Of a stretch of DNA of 44,382 bases, positions 17,152 through 24,672 are shown piece by piece. Source of the stretch: a virus; IMG/VR virus record IMGVR_UViG_3300008262_000190, positions 1 through 44,382 of that record. The stretch is one strand, 5' to 3'. Below the pieces are notes generated by a model that saw only the letters and a program-made list of their open reading frames with translations, was not told the DNA's origin and searched no databases. A program made the translations under genes and the position numbers. The stretch's first letter is position 1; every line of letters starts with the position of its first letter.

Positions 17152-17823
17152 TCAGTTCTTTCCGTTGTGCGGGCAGCTCGTCACCACGCAGTGCTTTCGG
17201 CAAAGACCGGAAGGCTTGGGGTTCCACACGTCGTGGCTCACGGCAAATTTTAGTTTGTCGTGCTTGTCTGTCCACTTCTTCCAGAGCGTATCTTGCTGGG
17301 TGGATTCGCACTTGCTCTTCACGAATGCGTTGCACACCACGAACAGCAGGCCGGAGCGCACCTTCTTGATCTCGGGGAAGTGCTTGAACACGCACAGGGA
17401 CATCAACTCCAACTGATCCGGGTCCGCGTACTTGGAAGACTTGCCAGTCTTGTAGTCAACGATCCTTGCCTCTCCTGACTCCCGATCCAGAATCAGCAGG
17501 TCAGCAATCCCACGGAACCAAACATTGGGTGCGTTGAACGCACAGGGCTGCAGGTCTTCCGTAATCCCCATCTCGTATTCGCACAGCTTCTCCCCCTTGA
17601 TGTGCTTCAGGTTGTCCAAAGCACCTTTGACAAAGGTGAAGTACGGGGGGAGTGGGCGGTCTTCCTTGATGTAGAACTCCGCAGCTTCGTGGAACCGCGT
17701 GCCGTACATCATTGCTTCTGACTCAGGCTCCTTGAAGTCCTTGACCACCCGCAGGTGGTAATACTTTCGAGGGCACTGTTCAAAAAGTTTCAGGCTGCTG
17801 TATGACCAGCGGCTCGTGCTCAT
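17152..17823 (-). CDS. Cas4/RecB-like PD-(D/E)XK nuclease with predicted Fe-S cluster
   Basis: 223 residues. The nuclease core is visible as GTRFHEAAEFY (residues 41-51), FRGIADLLIL with D108, and IVDYKTGK with D123 and K125. One cysteine near the N-terminus (C17 in FEQCPRKYY) and three at the end (C208, C212, C217) give the four ligands of the 4Fe-4S nuclease type found in Cas4, AddB and phage RecB-like exonucleases. It would degrade or resect DNA during recombination or host DNA breakdown. It overlaps the preceding 63-residue gene by ATGA and lies next to the DNA polymerase. Confident as a nuclease family; the polarity is unknown. Confidence 0.88.
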   Translation of the reverse strand: MSTSRWSYSSLKLFEQCPRKYYHLRVVKDFKEPESEAMMYGTRFHEAAEFYIKEDRPLPPYFTFVKGALDNLKHIKGEKLCEYEMGITEDLQPCAFNAPNVWFRGIADLLILDRESGEARIVDYKTGKSSKYADPDQLELMSLCVFKHFPEIKKVRSGLLFVVCNAFVKSKCESTQQDTLWKKWTDKHDKLKFAVSHDVWNPKPSGLCRKHCVVTSCPHNGKN

Positions 17824-18011
17824 CGCGGCATTTCCTTGTTTTGCATGATCGCAAGGGTAGCCTGAAGCACTCGTACCTCTACACCCATCCGCAGGGCGGT
17901 CTCTTCCGCAGCCGGGAGATCATCCTCCAGGCATTCGTTATACAGTTGTTTGGCCATGCGCTCGATGTTCATCAGAGGCATAGCGTAGTCCACGATCTCA
18001 GCAGTCGCCAT
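17820..18011 (-). CDS. Small helical protein of unknown function
   Basis: 63 residues, mostly predicted helix and rich in Ala, Glu and Met. It starts inside the end of the polymerase gene (14-base overlap) with GGAAAAAGTT before the ATG, and its stop overlaps the next start as ATGA. The tight coupling on both sides supports a real gene. No family is recognised. Its position between polymerase and nuclease suggests a small partner of one of them. Confidence 0.7.
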   Translation of the reverse strand: MATAEIVDYAMPLMNIERMAKQLYNECLEDDLPAAEETALRMGVEVRVLQATLAIMQNKEMPR

Positions 18012-19863
18012 AACTTTTTCCTACTCCGCTTTCACAGTTAACAGGCAGTCCTCCTGCCCACTTCGGCACCCACCGCATACATTCTTCAACATACGCCCGA
18101 GCTTCATTTACTTCTTCGTCTCTGCAGATGCACGCGATAGCGTCATGCACTGTCAGCACAACTTTGTACTTCATGGCAATGCGCAGCATCTGTTCCCCGA
18201 TGATGCAGCGGGCAATGGCTTGGCAGACGTTCTCGATGACCTTCCCGCCGTAAATGCGGGTGCGCCCCTTACGGGTCTTGTAGGTGAACTCGATCCCCTT
18301 CTCACCCTCCTGCGCCTTCAGGTCATCGTACCGCAGCATCAGCTTGCTAGGCAACAGGATTGCTTTCTCCACGGGCACTATTGACAGCACACCGGAGCGC
18401 CCCAGCATGGCCGGCTCGTCCCGCAGCATCGCGACCAGCATGAGCTGCGCCTGTCGCCACAAACCGGTGATCGCCGGGTTTGACTTCCGGTATACCTCCA
18501 CGATTCGGCGGGCTTCGTCCAGATCCACGTTCGCCTCTGAGCCCCTTAACTGGGCGTGAAACTTCACCGCGCCCATACCGTACCCGGCACCAAGGATCGT
18601 TGTCTTACCTACAAACCGTTCAGGGTCTGTGATCTCGGTGGTTGGCTTACCGTAAATTTGTGATGCCATCAGCTTGTACGGGTCGTGCTTAAACTGTTTC
18701 TTGGGTACGCCCGCCAGGATCTCCTCGTTGTTCTTTCTGAACACCTCCAGCAGATCCTCCTGCCCTGCAAGCCACGCCAGCACCCGTGCCTCAATCTGTG
18801 AGGAGTCGGAGTCAATGATGCTGTACCCTTCGGGCGCGAGGATGGCGCTCTTCAGCTTCCCCGCGTTCTCTCCTCGGCTCGGCAGGTTCTGCAGGTTGAT
18901 CTTGTCGTCCCCGCCGAACCGCCCCGTGTGCGCTGCGTAATACTTGATCGGCACCGGCAGTGCGCCCCGCTCGGCTATGTCAATGAACCGTTGGGTGCGA
19001 GTCTCTTCCAGCGTTGACTTCATTCCAAGACGTGCCGATACCAACCCTTGCACGCGCCAGTCCGGATGATGGAGCAATGCGATGAAGTCTTCGTCGTTCT
19101 TGGCAAACGCATGCGTTTCTTTACCTGTGGTCAGACTCGTCTTCCTCGGCGGCGTTACACCAAGATTGGCCAACACCTCTGCGAACTTTGGGTTGCTCAT
19201 CAGATCCGATGCTTCCACACCACTGTCGGCCAGCAACTTGGACTTCTGTTCCTGAATACTCTGCAGGTGCTCTTGCAAAAGATCCTTGTCCAGCCGCAGC
19301 GTAGGTTCAATGAACATACGAAGCGTTGTATCTATGAGCTTCAGTTCTTTCTTGGGGAACAGGGGTAAGAACTTCTTGAACAGCAGGTACGTAAGCTCCA
19401 CGTCGGTGACGCAGTAGTCCCCGTACCGAGCCAGCCGCTCCTTGGAGAAGTCCTCGCGGCGCATACCCGCTACGGTCAGCACCTCCACGCCCTTGGTGCC
19501 GAGCCCCTCGCGCTGCGCTAGCGCTGCCAGGGAGTTACTGACTTCCACACCGTGCAGAGCCCGCCCCATGCACAGAGTATCAAGCCATAGGTTAGGCAGA
19601 ATGCCAAACCGCCAAGCCAGAATGGCCCCATCAAACATAGCGTTATGAGCCAACGCCATAGAGTTTTCCCAGTCAAACTGGAGTAACCAATCTTTGATCT
19701 GCTGTTCAGTCCCACTTGCCCACTCCACTACGCCGTTGTTGACCTTGAGCCCCACGCCGATAACCTCAAACCGTTTATCGCGTATGTACTCTTCAGTTGT
19801 AAGTTTCGTGAGGCTGAACTCCCTGTCGTAGTACGTTTCAAAGTCAAGAGTTATCAGGTCCAT
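17998..19863 (-). CDS. Family A DNA polymerase with 3'-5' exonuclease
   Basis: 621 residues from ATG 19863. I chose this start because GGAG lies at the right distance and the product then begins MDLITLDFETYYD, the exonuclease motif I; the longer open frame adds 27 residues overlapping the upstream gene. Exonuclease motifs are DFET near residue 7 and the later RYGDYCVTDVELTY. Polymerase motif A is DSDSSQIEARVLAW near residue 350, motif B is RFVGKTTILGAGYGMG, and motif C is VLTVHDAIACI near residue 572. It is the replicative polymerase of the phage. It overlaps the glycosyltransferase gene by 20 bases. Confidence 0.95.
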   Translation of the reverse strand: MDLITLDFETYYDREFSLTKLTTEEYIRDKRFEVIGVGLKVNNGVVEWASGTEQQIKDWLLQFDWENSMALAHNAMFDGAILAWRFGILPNLWLDTLCMGRALHGVEVSNSLAALAQREGLGTKGVEVLTVAGMRREDFSKERLARYGDYCVTDVELTYLLFKKFLPLFPKKELKLIDTTLRMFIEPTLRLDKDLLQEHLQSIQEQKSKLLADSGVEASDLMSNPKFAEVLANLGVTPPRKTSLTTGKETHAFAKNDEDFIALLHHPDWRVQGLVSARLGMKSTLEETRTQRFIDIAERGALPVPIKYYAAHTGRFGGDDKINLQNLPSRGENAGKLKSAILAPEGYSIIDSDSSQIEARVLAWLAGQEDLLEVFRKNNEEILAGVPKKQFKHDPYKLMASQIYGKPTTEITDPERFVGKTTILGAGYGMGAVKFHAQLRGSEANVDLDEARRIVEVYRKSNPAITGLWRQAQLMLVAMLRDEPAMLGRSGVLSIVPVEKAILLPSKLMLRYDDLKAQEGEKGIEFTYKTRKGRTRIYGGKVIENVCQAIARCIIGEQMLRIAMKYKVVLTVHDAIACICRDEEVNEARAYVEECMRWVPKWAGGLPVNCESGVGKSYGDC

Positions 19864-21208
19864 GTTGTTCGTTCTCCGAGTTCTCAGGTTGTTTCTTTTC
19901 CCCGAAGCCATCGCGCACGCGCATGTTCGGGTAGTCGATGCCAAACTTGTCAGCGTAATCAGCTAGGGTACGTGCAGTGCCGAGCCCGTAAGCCCCAAGG
20001 TTTGCCCCGCCCACCAGCAAACTTTTCAGCCGCTTGTTTGACTGCTCATCGTATGTCCACCAGCGCTTAGCCCGCTGTTTGTCATCCCCCTCGTTCCAAT
20101 GCGGCGCACGGACGGAGCACTTCGTATCATTGAACAGGTGGAAGACAGGTTGTCCTGCAACGAAGAACAGATCCCACCCGTGGGTGAAAGCACGTACCGT
20201 GAAGTTGTGCTCCTCACCGTAGAAGTACAGGGCCGGGTCAATCAACACTTGCCTGAACAGGTCTGCAGGAGCGAACACGCAGCCTGCAGATATACGGCTA
20301 CCCTCCAGATCATCGGCGTGTGCGCATATCGCACCCGCATAGTTGATAGCCACGGCGCTCATCGGCCCATCTTGGGCGGGCTTCTGCCCTACGGTTGCTG
20401 AGCCCCAGCGATCCAGCTTCACCTTGTTGTTCTCATAGGTGAACCCATACGGCATCATGGACAGGTAAGGCTTGCTTGACTTGGACCTCAAGCGTTCTAT
20501 TGTTTGTATAAACCATGTATCCCATCCGGGATCGAACCGCGAATGTGAATCGACCTGTAGCGCGTAGTCCTCGTCGTACAAAAGCGTGAACCCCACCGCT
20601 CGTGCCCAACAAGGGCCACGGCTGAACTTGTAGTCCACAAACAGATACTCGATCTGCGCAGGTGCGGCCAACGCCAGCTTATCTTCTCGGGCAGGGTACA
20701 CGGTCTGATCAACTACGGCAAACCGCAGTCGTTCAGGGTGCTCGGCCTTGGCTACTGCATCTTCGACCGTCGCCCACAGTTCATGGTCATCACGGTACGA
20801 AGCGATGTTCACGAAGATGGTGGGCAGCGGTGCGGCTTCGGCGCTTGTACTTGTATATACATAAACACCGATGTCGTCCTCCACGTACATCTCTTGCGGT
20901 GCGGGCAGCGCGGCGACGAGTTCACTGCTTCGTTTTACACGCAGAACCACCGTGCTGCAGCACTCGGACATCCGGTGCATCAGAAACAGGGCGTCGGACA
21001 CACTGAAACGCTCAAGCACCCGACCAATCAACCCAACGTCGTACTTGCTCTGAGGCTTCCACGCAGCTAGATCGTCCGCCATAGTCCACTCGACATCGTG
21101 TGCAACGCAGTGGCGCAATGGTGACCAATCAGGGTCGGCGTCCTTGATTTCGAGCACGGACTTCGGCTTGCGTGCTACAAGAAGTTTTCTTATGACCTCA
21201 AGCGGCAC
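19844..21208 (-). CDS. GT60-like (GlcNAc) glycosyltransferase with N-terminal MTase-like domain
   Basis: 454 residues starting at GTG 21208, with GGAGGAG upstream. Residues 1-120 resemble a degenerate class I methyltransferase fold (DVGLIGRVLERFSVSDALF) without a clear glycine-rich SAM loop. From about residue 128 the pattern TIFVNIASYRDDHELWATVE followed by HPERLRFAVVDQ, and DEDYALQVDSHSRFDPGWD near residue 215-230, matches the GlcNAc-transferase family related to Skp1 GlcNAc transferase, with DSH as the metal site. It would move a sugar from a nucleotide sugar to an acceptor. Its position overlapping the DNA polymerase makes DNA base glycosylation possible, but virion or surface-glycan modification cannot be excluded. 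Family fairly sure, target unknown. Confidence 0.78.
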   Translation of the reverse strand: MPLEVIRKLLVARKPKSVLEIKDADPDWSPLRHCVAHDVEWTMADDLAAWKPQSKYDVGLIGRVLERFSVSDALFLMHRMSECCSTVVLRVKRSSELVAALPAPQEMYVEDDIGVYVYTSTSAEAAPLPTIFVNIASYRDDHELWATVEDAVAKAEHPERLRFAVVDQTVYPAREDKLALAAPAQIEYLFVDYKFSRGPCWARAVGFTLLYDEDYALQVDSHSRFDPGWDTWFIQTIERLRSKSSKPYLSMMPYGFTYENNKVKLDRWGSATVGQKPAQDGPMSAVAINYAGAICAHADDLEGSRISAGCVFAPADLFRQVLIDPALYFYGEEHNFTVRAFTHGWDLFFVAGQPVFHLFNDTKCSVRAPHWNEGDDKQRAKRWWTYDEQSNKRLKSLLVGGANLGAYGLGTARTLADYADKFGIDYPNMRVRDGFGEKKQPENSENEQHGPDNS

Positions 21209-21413
21209 GGGACTCCTCCACCTCGATGAGCTTTTGGATGTAATGCGCAGCCTTCTTCAGATCTTGCACTCCGTTTTTATGTCTCCAACGGCTGAGATAT
21301 TTGACTGCGTTGCCGTCAAGATACCCGAGCTGCCAGTCTAGGATCACGTCCCAGGTTTCATACTGGAACTGTTTGTAGTGGGTTCCCCCCACCTGTGTCT
21401 CATTTGCACTCAT
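21198..21413 (-). CDS. DUF3310 protein
   Basis: 71 residues. VGGTHYKQFQYETWDVILDW, NAVKYLSRWRHK and LKKAAHYIQKLIE match DUF3310, a small phage family sometimes annotated as nucleotide kinase-like and often found near replication genes. It starts one base after the stop of the zinc-ribbon gene, and its end overlaps the glycosyltransferase start by 11 bases. The biochemical role is not established. Confidence 0.88.
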   Translation of the reverse strand: MSANETQVGGTHYKQFQYETWDVILDWQLGYLDGNAVKYLSRWRHKNGVQDLKKAAHYIQKLIEVEESRAA

Positions 21414-21414
21414 A

Positions 21415-21648
21415 TTAGGGCTTCTCCCATACTTTCAGCTTCAGCATAACGCGTTGTTTTTCTTCCTCGATTTTTTGTAACGCTTCCGTCTTGGCGGTAG
21501 CTGTAGAGGAAGGGCCAGGGGTTATGCGTTCCTCTGTCCAGAACTTGTGCAGGTTCCCGCACTGGTAACGACGGCGGCGCGAGCCATCGGCCCTCACTCG
21601 CGTGTCTATCACCTCCGTCCACACTCCGCACTCGGGACACTTAAACAT
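21415..21648 (-). CDS. Small zinc-ribbon protein
   Basis: 77 residues. A zinc ribbon is formed by C4, C7, C30 and H34 (FKCPECGVWTEV, then YQCGNLHKFWTEE), followed by a charged helix. This resembles the nucleic-acid-binding ribbon of NrdR and Ogr-type regulators and recurs in phage genomes. The start is unusual: AAGGAGG lies directly against the ATG, and a competing GTG frame (21640) is better spaced. The conserved Cys pattern decides for this frame. It probably binds DNA or RNA polymerase; that is inference. Confidence 0.75.
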   Translation of the reverse strand: MFKCPECGVWTEVIDTRVRADGSRRRRYQCGNLHKFWTEERITPGPSSTATAKTEALQKIEEEKQRVMLKLKVWEKP

Positions 21649-21829
21649 CCTCCTTCATCTCCGTAAATGACGGGCACTTCTCATCTTCCATGATCCACGG
21701 CCCCATGTGCCACTGATGGGTTGCCTCCGGGTGAACCGGAGAGTTCTTGAGATTACGTTTACATGCGTTGCAGTATTCAAAGCATGGGTTACCCGCACAG
21801 CGGGCGAAGTCTTGAGCTTCGTATCTCAT
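21641..21829 (-). CDS. Cys-rich small protein
   Basis: 62 residues with C11, C16, C20 and C23 (ARCAGNPCFEYCNACKRNL), a likely zinc-binding knuckle, followed by His/Trp-rich and acidic segments. AAGGAGTAACAC precedes the ATG, and the start overlaps the preceding stop (ATGA). Three genes in this stretch (21415, 21641, 22491) encode different Cys clusters. Function unknown. Confidence 0.7.
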   Translation of the reverse strand: MRYEAQDFARCAGNPCFEYCNACKRNLKNSPVHPEATHQWHMGPWIMEDEKCPSFTEMKEDV

Positions 21830-22143
21830 GTGTTACTCCTTGCGCGGATGGCGGCGGCGCAGTCAAGTGCGATCCCTGCATACGCCATGCCGACTTCCTC
21901 GTCGGCTCTGGCTTCACACACCTTCGCGCAGGCTTCTCGTTCTTCCAGAACTGCCGCATCCAATATCGTCCGTGAAGCGGCGATGTTTGCGTCACGGAAT
22001 ATTGACTCGTAAACAAGGGCGGCGAAGCGTTTCACCAACTGCGTAACATCGCCGGGTCCGTATGCGTCTGGGGTGTAAACGCCACCATCCTCTACAGCGA
22101 AACCCGCTTCCCGCGCCATGCGGATGATGTCATCTTTGCTCAT
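21826..22143 (-). CDS. Conserved phage protein, helical
   Basis: 105 residues. DDIIRMAREAGF at the start, VTQLVKRFAALVYESI in the middle and a Cys-containing helix EEREACAKVCEARADEE near the end resemble a widespread small phage family of unknown function, known to me from beta- and gamma-proteobacterial phages. A clear AAAGGAGAAGAA site precedes the ATG, with ATGA overlaps on both sides. Role unknown. Confidence 0.75.
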   Translation of the reverse strand: MSKDDIIRMAREAGFAVEDGGVYTPDAYGPGDVTQLVKRFAALVYESIFRDANIAASRTILDAAVLEEREACAKVCEARADEEVGMAYAGIALDCAAAIRARSNT

Positions 22144-22316
22144 TTCTTCTCCTTTGCACGTAGTTCAAGCAACTCCTCCAACATCTTCTCCATGTCGTCT
22201 GCTGCCTTGAGCAGTAGCGGAGTGATGACACCTTCAGGTGGTGGGGCACTGCGTCCAAACACGCGAAGCGCTGCGATGTCGAACCGGGCTGTGTGCTCGG
22301 CAATTTGTTTACTCAT
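22140..22316 (-). CDS. Small helical protein
   Basis: 58 residues from ATG 22316. I prefer this start to an upstream one at 22391 because GGAGGAAGA lies directly before it and it then overlaps the previous gene by only 8 bases. The longer version would add a false signal-like segment read from the neighbour. The product is SKQIAEHTARFDIAALRVFG followed by a charged coiled helix (DDMEKMLEELLELRAKEKK). No family recognised. Confidence 0.7.
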   Translation of the reverse strand: MSKQIAEHTARFDIAALRVFGRSAPPPEGVITPLLLKAADDMEKMLEELLELRAKEKK

Positions 22317-22494
22317 TCTTCCTCCAGTCATCAGCACAAGCGCAGCCACGCTCAAGACAGCCTTGATCCATATGCGGGATGTGAAATTCAATGGCTGTAT
22401 AGATCTTCTCCCGCAGCAGCGTTGGTGCTCCGTGGTACAGGACGCAGATGTCCATCAACCGCTCAACGAGAGGTTTGGCTTGTTCGTATTTCAT
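22309..22494 (-). CDS. Small protein of unknown function
   Basis: 61 residues: a helical N-terminal part (YEQAKPLVERLMDICVLYHG) and a Cys-rich end (DQGCLERGCACADDW). The start overlaps the preceding stop as ATGA, and the end overlaps the next gene by 8 bases. The coupling supports expression. No homologue recognised. Confidence 0.65.
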   Translation of the reverse strand: MKYEQAKPLVERLMDICVLYHGAPTLLREKIYTAIEFHIPHMDQGCLERGCACADDWRKNE

Positions 22495-22616
22495 TGCTTA
22501 CTCTTTTGTGTACAGGCAGCGCAGCGCCACAACCCACGGGGCTTACTACTGCCAGTGTGTTCAGGTAGATCCTTGTTGCATGCGAAGCAACGGCGGAGGA
22601 ATTGTTTAGGGTTCAT
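22491..22616 (-). CDS. 41-residue zinc-ribbon micro-protein
   Basis: A short gene with two CXXC pairs: C10/C13 (RRCFACNKDL) and C32/C35 (WRCAACTQK), 18 residues apart, the geometry of a treble-clef or ribbon zinc site. It overlaps the upstream gene by ATGA at 22613-22616 and the downstream gene by ATGA at 22491-22494. Without it there would be a gap in an otherwise unbroken chain of coupled genes, which supports it strongly. Probably a nucleic-acid- or protein-binding ribbon; role unknown. Confidence 0.75.
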   Translation of the reverse strand: MNPKQFLRRCFACNKDLPEHTGSSKPRGLWRCAACTQKSKQ

Positions 22617-23026
22617 GTGATCCCATGCGTCCGCTCGACGGCGCGGGCAAACTCAACCATTTCGGCGTCACTGCTCGGTTCGCTGTACATGCCGTAAATC
22701 TCCTCCTCCGTCAGCGGCTTGCGCTGGGGTGAGGTGGTGTAGAGAGGGACATCGTCTTGACTAGACTTGTGTCGCCAGACAGTTCCGCCGACAGCCATCC
22801 ATGCATACGGCTCCTGCACCGGCTCTGCCAGCGCGGCCTCAATCTCTTGGTTCACATCGGTGAAGCGTTGCAGGGCATCCTCTGTCAGCGCGGCGCGGAG
22901 GGTGTCGGTAGCTTCGATCAGCAAGCGGAGCATTTCTTGCCTGCTGCTCATGCTGTTGACTTCGCAAAGTCTGGCGCTGCATATCAGCGCAATCGCCTGC
23001 TGGGCGGCGGTTCTCAGGGGTGTCAT
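22613..23026 (-). CDS. Conserved phage protein with C-terminal FARAVERTHGI-type motif
   Basis: 137 residues from ATG 23026, chosen over 23083 because it overlaps the previous stop as ATGA and has GGGAG eight bases upstream. Features are a Leu-rich helix (EMLRLLIEATDTLRAALTED), the segment EPYAWMAVGGTVWRHKSSQ and the ending EEEIYGMYSEP, then FARAVERTHGIT. I know this ending (PLTEEEI with FARAIERAHGI) from many small proteins in proteobacterial phages. The function of that family is unknown. Confidence 0.72.
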   Translation of the reverse strand: MTPLRTAAQQAIALICSARLCEVNSMSSRQEMLRLLIEATDTLRAALTEDALQRFTDVNQEIEAALAEPVQEPYAWMAVGGTVWRHKSSQDDVPLYTTSPQRKPLTEEEIYGMYSEPSSDAEMVEFARAVERTHGIT

Positions 23027-23229
23027 TTCAAGCACTCCCAATGTCTTCCGTTCCATACGGCGCGGCCCTTGACTTCCACACACGCGAAGTGGAAGTCAAC
23101 TTCTTTCTGGCTCAGTCGCACTTCTCGCGGCGGCATGACTGCGCTTAATCCAACCACGATGCCCACCACACAACACGCCAGCACAAGAATCCACCAAATC
23201 GTAATCACGGCTTCGCGTAGTGTGGTCAT
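23023..23229 (-). CDS. Single-pass membrane protein
   Basis: 68 residues from ATG 23229, chosen because it overlaps the stop of the 31-residue gene as ATGA; the longer open frame to 23379 only reads through neighbours. Residues 8-28 form one hydrophobic helix (AVITIWWILVLACCVVGIVV). A soluble charged part follows and ends VWNGRHWECLK. It is probably an inner-membrane protein with a cytoplasmic or periplasmic tail. Such small phage membrane proteins can be holins or spanin-like, but lysis genes normally cluster with an endolysin and none is near. Role unknown. Confidence 0.65.
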   Translation of the reverse strand: MTTLREAVITIWWILVLACCVVGIVVGLSAVMPPREVRLSQKEVDFHFACVEVKGRAVWNGRHWECLK

Positions 23230-23321
23230 ACCCACCCCATCAGTTTGAAAGCAACCTCGGTCGGCACCAAGGCATAGACATACGCCCGGTACACCGGGCA
23301 CCAGTAGTGAATTCGGGTCAT
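23226..23321 (-). CDS. 31-residue micro-protein
   Basis: A small aromatic-rich peptide (TRIHYWCPVYRAYVYALVPT, then EVAFKLMGWV). It has a good site (AAGGGAGAACAC) before the ATG and ATGA overlaps with both neighbours (23318-23321 and 23226-23229). The arrangement leaves no gap in the operon, which is the main support. No family recognised. Confidence 0.6.
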   Translation of the reverse strand: MTRIHYWCPVYRAYVYALVPTEVAFKLMGWV

Positions 23322-23611
23322 GTGTTCTCCCTTGCTGCCTTGATGGCGGAGTCGATCTCGCGTTTCCAGTACGCCCCATCCGCAGTTGCGTCCAGTACGT
23401 CCCAACCGCGAATGCTGCCTAGCAGCGACAGCAGCGCATCACGCTGTTGTTCAAGCACAAACATGCGTTCGTTCCACCATTCCTGTCGTTTGCCAAACGC
23501 TTCGTTTGCTTCGTGCAATTGGCGCAGTTCGGCGGCGGCTTGCGATGCTGTGTTTCCGCCAAGGTATTTGAGCAGCGCATCAGCCAACCGCAGGGCGGTA
23601 GGTTGTGTCAT
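23318..23611 (-). CDS. Coiled-coil small protein
   Basis: 97 residues, mainly helical: ALRLADALLKYLGGNTASQA, then AAAELRQLHEANEAFGKRQE and RMFVLEQQRDALLSLLGSI, ending WKREIDSAIKAARENT. GGGGGTGAA precedes the ATG; ATGA overlaps both sides. The pattern of short N-terminal domain and coiled coil is common in small phage proteins of unknown role. Function unknown. Confidence 0.7.
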   Translation of the reverse strand: MTQPTALRLADALLKYLGGNTASQAAAELRQLHEANEAFGKRQEWWNERMFVLEQQRDALLSLLGSIRGWDVLDATADGAYWKREIDSAIKAARENT

Positions 23612-23865
23612 TTCACCCCCTTCAACGCAGAGATCGCAGCATCCGCGTGGTCACACGCGGGGCAGGCATACTCGCCGTATTTGTCCCGCATCATCTTCAG
23701 TGCCTCCAATGCTTGGTGATTTAGCATCTCCAGTTCCTTGATGTACGCAATGGAGTTACGCACAACAGCAGCCTGACCGATTGCTGTATCCAGCAACTCC
23801 CGCAGTGCCCTGCTGGGGGCGAAACCGTAGGTGTTGCACAGTGCTTGGAATTGGGAGTCAGTCAT
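23608..23865 (-). CDS. Small protein with C-terminal CPAC motif
   Basis: 85 residues from ATG 23865 (MTDSQFQALCNTYG), preferred to 23889 because GAGGAGTT lies at the right distance and the overlap with the upstream gene is then 8 bases. It is helical, with a late YACPACDHADAAISALKG segment whose two Cys and His could bind metal. No family recognised; the role is unknown. Confidence 0.68.
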   Translation of the reverse strand: MTDSQFQALCNTYGFAPSRALRELLDTAIGQAAVVRNSIAYIKELEMLNHQALEALKMMRDKYGEYACPACDHADAAISALKGVK

Positions 23866-24022
23866 CGTCCAACTCCTCTTGTTCTGCAATCAGTTGCATC
23901 TTTGCCAGTTCCAAACAGCCCACAGCAGTGGCGACAAGCATCGTGTCGCTGTACCGATAGATCGTCTGGAGTAACTCCTCAACAAGCCCGTGGGTAACGG
24001 AGTCGTGGTACTTGTTAGTCAT
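23858..24022 (-). CDS. 54-residue acidic-tailed protein
   Basis: A short helical protein (KYHDSVTHGLVEELLQTIYR, then DTMLVATAVGCLELAKMQLI) ending in the acidic run EQEELDDD. It has GGAGCGGAGCAA before the ATG, an ATGA overlap with the upstream gene and an 8-base overlap with the downstream one. It fills an otherwise empty 150 bases of the operon. Function unknown. Confidence 0.7.
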   Translation of the reverse strand: MTNKYHDSVTHGLVEELLQTIYRYSDTMLVATAVGCLELAKMQLIAEQEELDDD

Positions 24023-24252
24023 TTGCTCCGCTCCTTCAGCATTGCGTCTGCCACATCGTAGGCCACACTCGCAATCGATTCAGCCTCTGTGCCCGCTGGC
24101 ATTTGTGCAAGTGCAGTTGCGTTCGCCCAGAGCCCCTGAACCACCTTGGCGGCGAAGTAATCTCGAATACTCATGCCTGTATAGATCTGCCGACTGCGCG
24201 TGGCCGTATCGTCAAAGACGAACGGGAACGCCGGTCCTCCGGTATCAATCAT
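24019..24252 (-). CDS. Conserved phage protein (GGPAFP / MSIRDYFAAK family)
   Basis: 77 residues. TGGPAFPFVFDD and GMSIRDYFAAKVVQGL are hallmarks of a very common small phage and prophage family of unknown function; the end is helical (SVAYDVADAMLKERSK). ATGA overlaps on both sides. I am confident of the family, but no biochemical role is known to me. Confidence 0.82.
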   Translation of the reverse strand: MIDTGGPAFPFVFDDTATRSRQIYTGMSIRDYFAAKVVQGLWANATALAQMPAGTEAESIASVAYDVADAMLKERSK

Positions 24253-24428
24253 TGCTTCACCTCCATCAGCATCATGATGCGCTTGACCGCCTCGTAGACT
24301 TCGATCCAGTCGTTCCAGCCGGTGACCTGTTTGATGTTTATCTGTACTACGTTCTCGTCTACCAACAACACTCTGGCTACCACGCCCATGTCGTTTACCA
24401 CTTGTGCTTCAGTTACTTCAACTTTCAT
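24249..24428 (-). CDS. 59-residue small protein
   Basis: The sequence reads KVEVTEAQVVNDMGVVARVL, then VQINIKQVTGWNDWIEVYEA and RIMMLMEVKQ: a beta-rich start and an amphipathic C-terminal helix. GGAGAACGAAG precedes the ATG. The start lies 11 bases inside the previous gene, and the stop overlaps the next start as ATGA. No family recognised. Confidence 0.7.
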   Translation of the reverse strand: MKVEVTEAQVVNDMGVVARVLLVDENVVQINIKQVTGWNDWIEVYEAVKRIMMLMEVKQ

Positions 24429-24672
24429 CTTCGTTCTCCTTGATTAGTCCGCGCCATTCGCGGTATAGGGTCATCGTCGGGCCGTACTTCTCGGCCATAG
24501 CCATAGCATCTTCAGGTGCGTACGTACCGACATACCACTGCTTGCCATCCCAGTAGGAGTAAACAATCAAGGGATCTGCATTGTGGTGGTCGAACAGCTT
24601 GCGCTCGTACACACCTTCGCGTACTGGGTATTCCAGCGCACCGAACCACGGGGTTCGCGGAAGGTCGTTCAT
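24418..24672 (-). CDS. Small Trp/Tyr-rich protein
   Basis: 84 residues with an aromatic-rich beta pattern (PWFGALEYPVREGVYER, then DPLIVYSYWDGKQWYVGTYA) and a helical acidic end (REWRGLIKENEDES). This looks like a small beta-sheet fold with surface Trp. ATGA overlap with the membrane-protein gene upstream. I associate the WDG-Y-WYVG arrangement with small phage accessory proteins, but cannot name a family. Confidence 0.7.
   Translation of the reverse strand: MNDLPRTPWFGALEYPVREGVYERKLFDHHNADPLIVYSYWDGKQWYVGTYAPEDAMAMAEKYGPTMTLYREWRGLIKENEDES

Noticed and set aside
21410-21640. Alternative frame starting at GTG 21640 with a better placed ribosome site than the zinc-ribbon gene
   Set aside because: It destroys the CPEC and CGNLH zinc ligands and produces a composition unlike any small phage protein here; the zinc-ribbon frame is kept despite odd start spacing.
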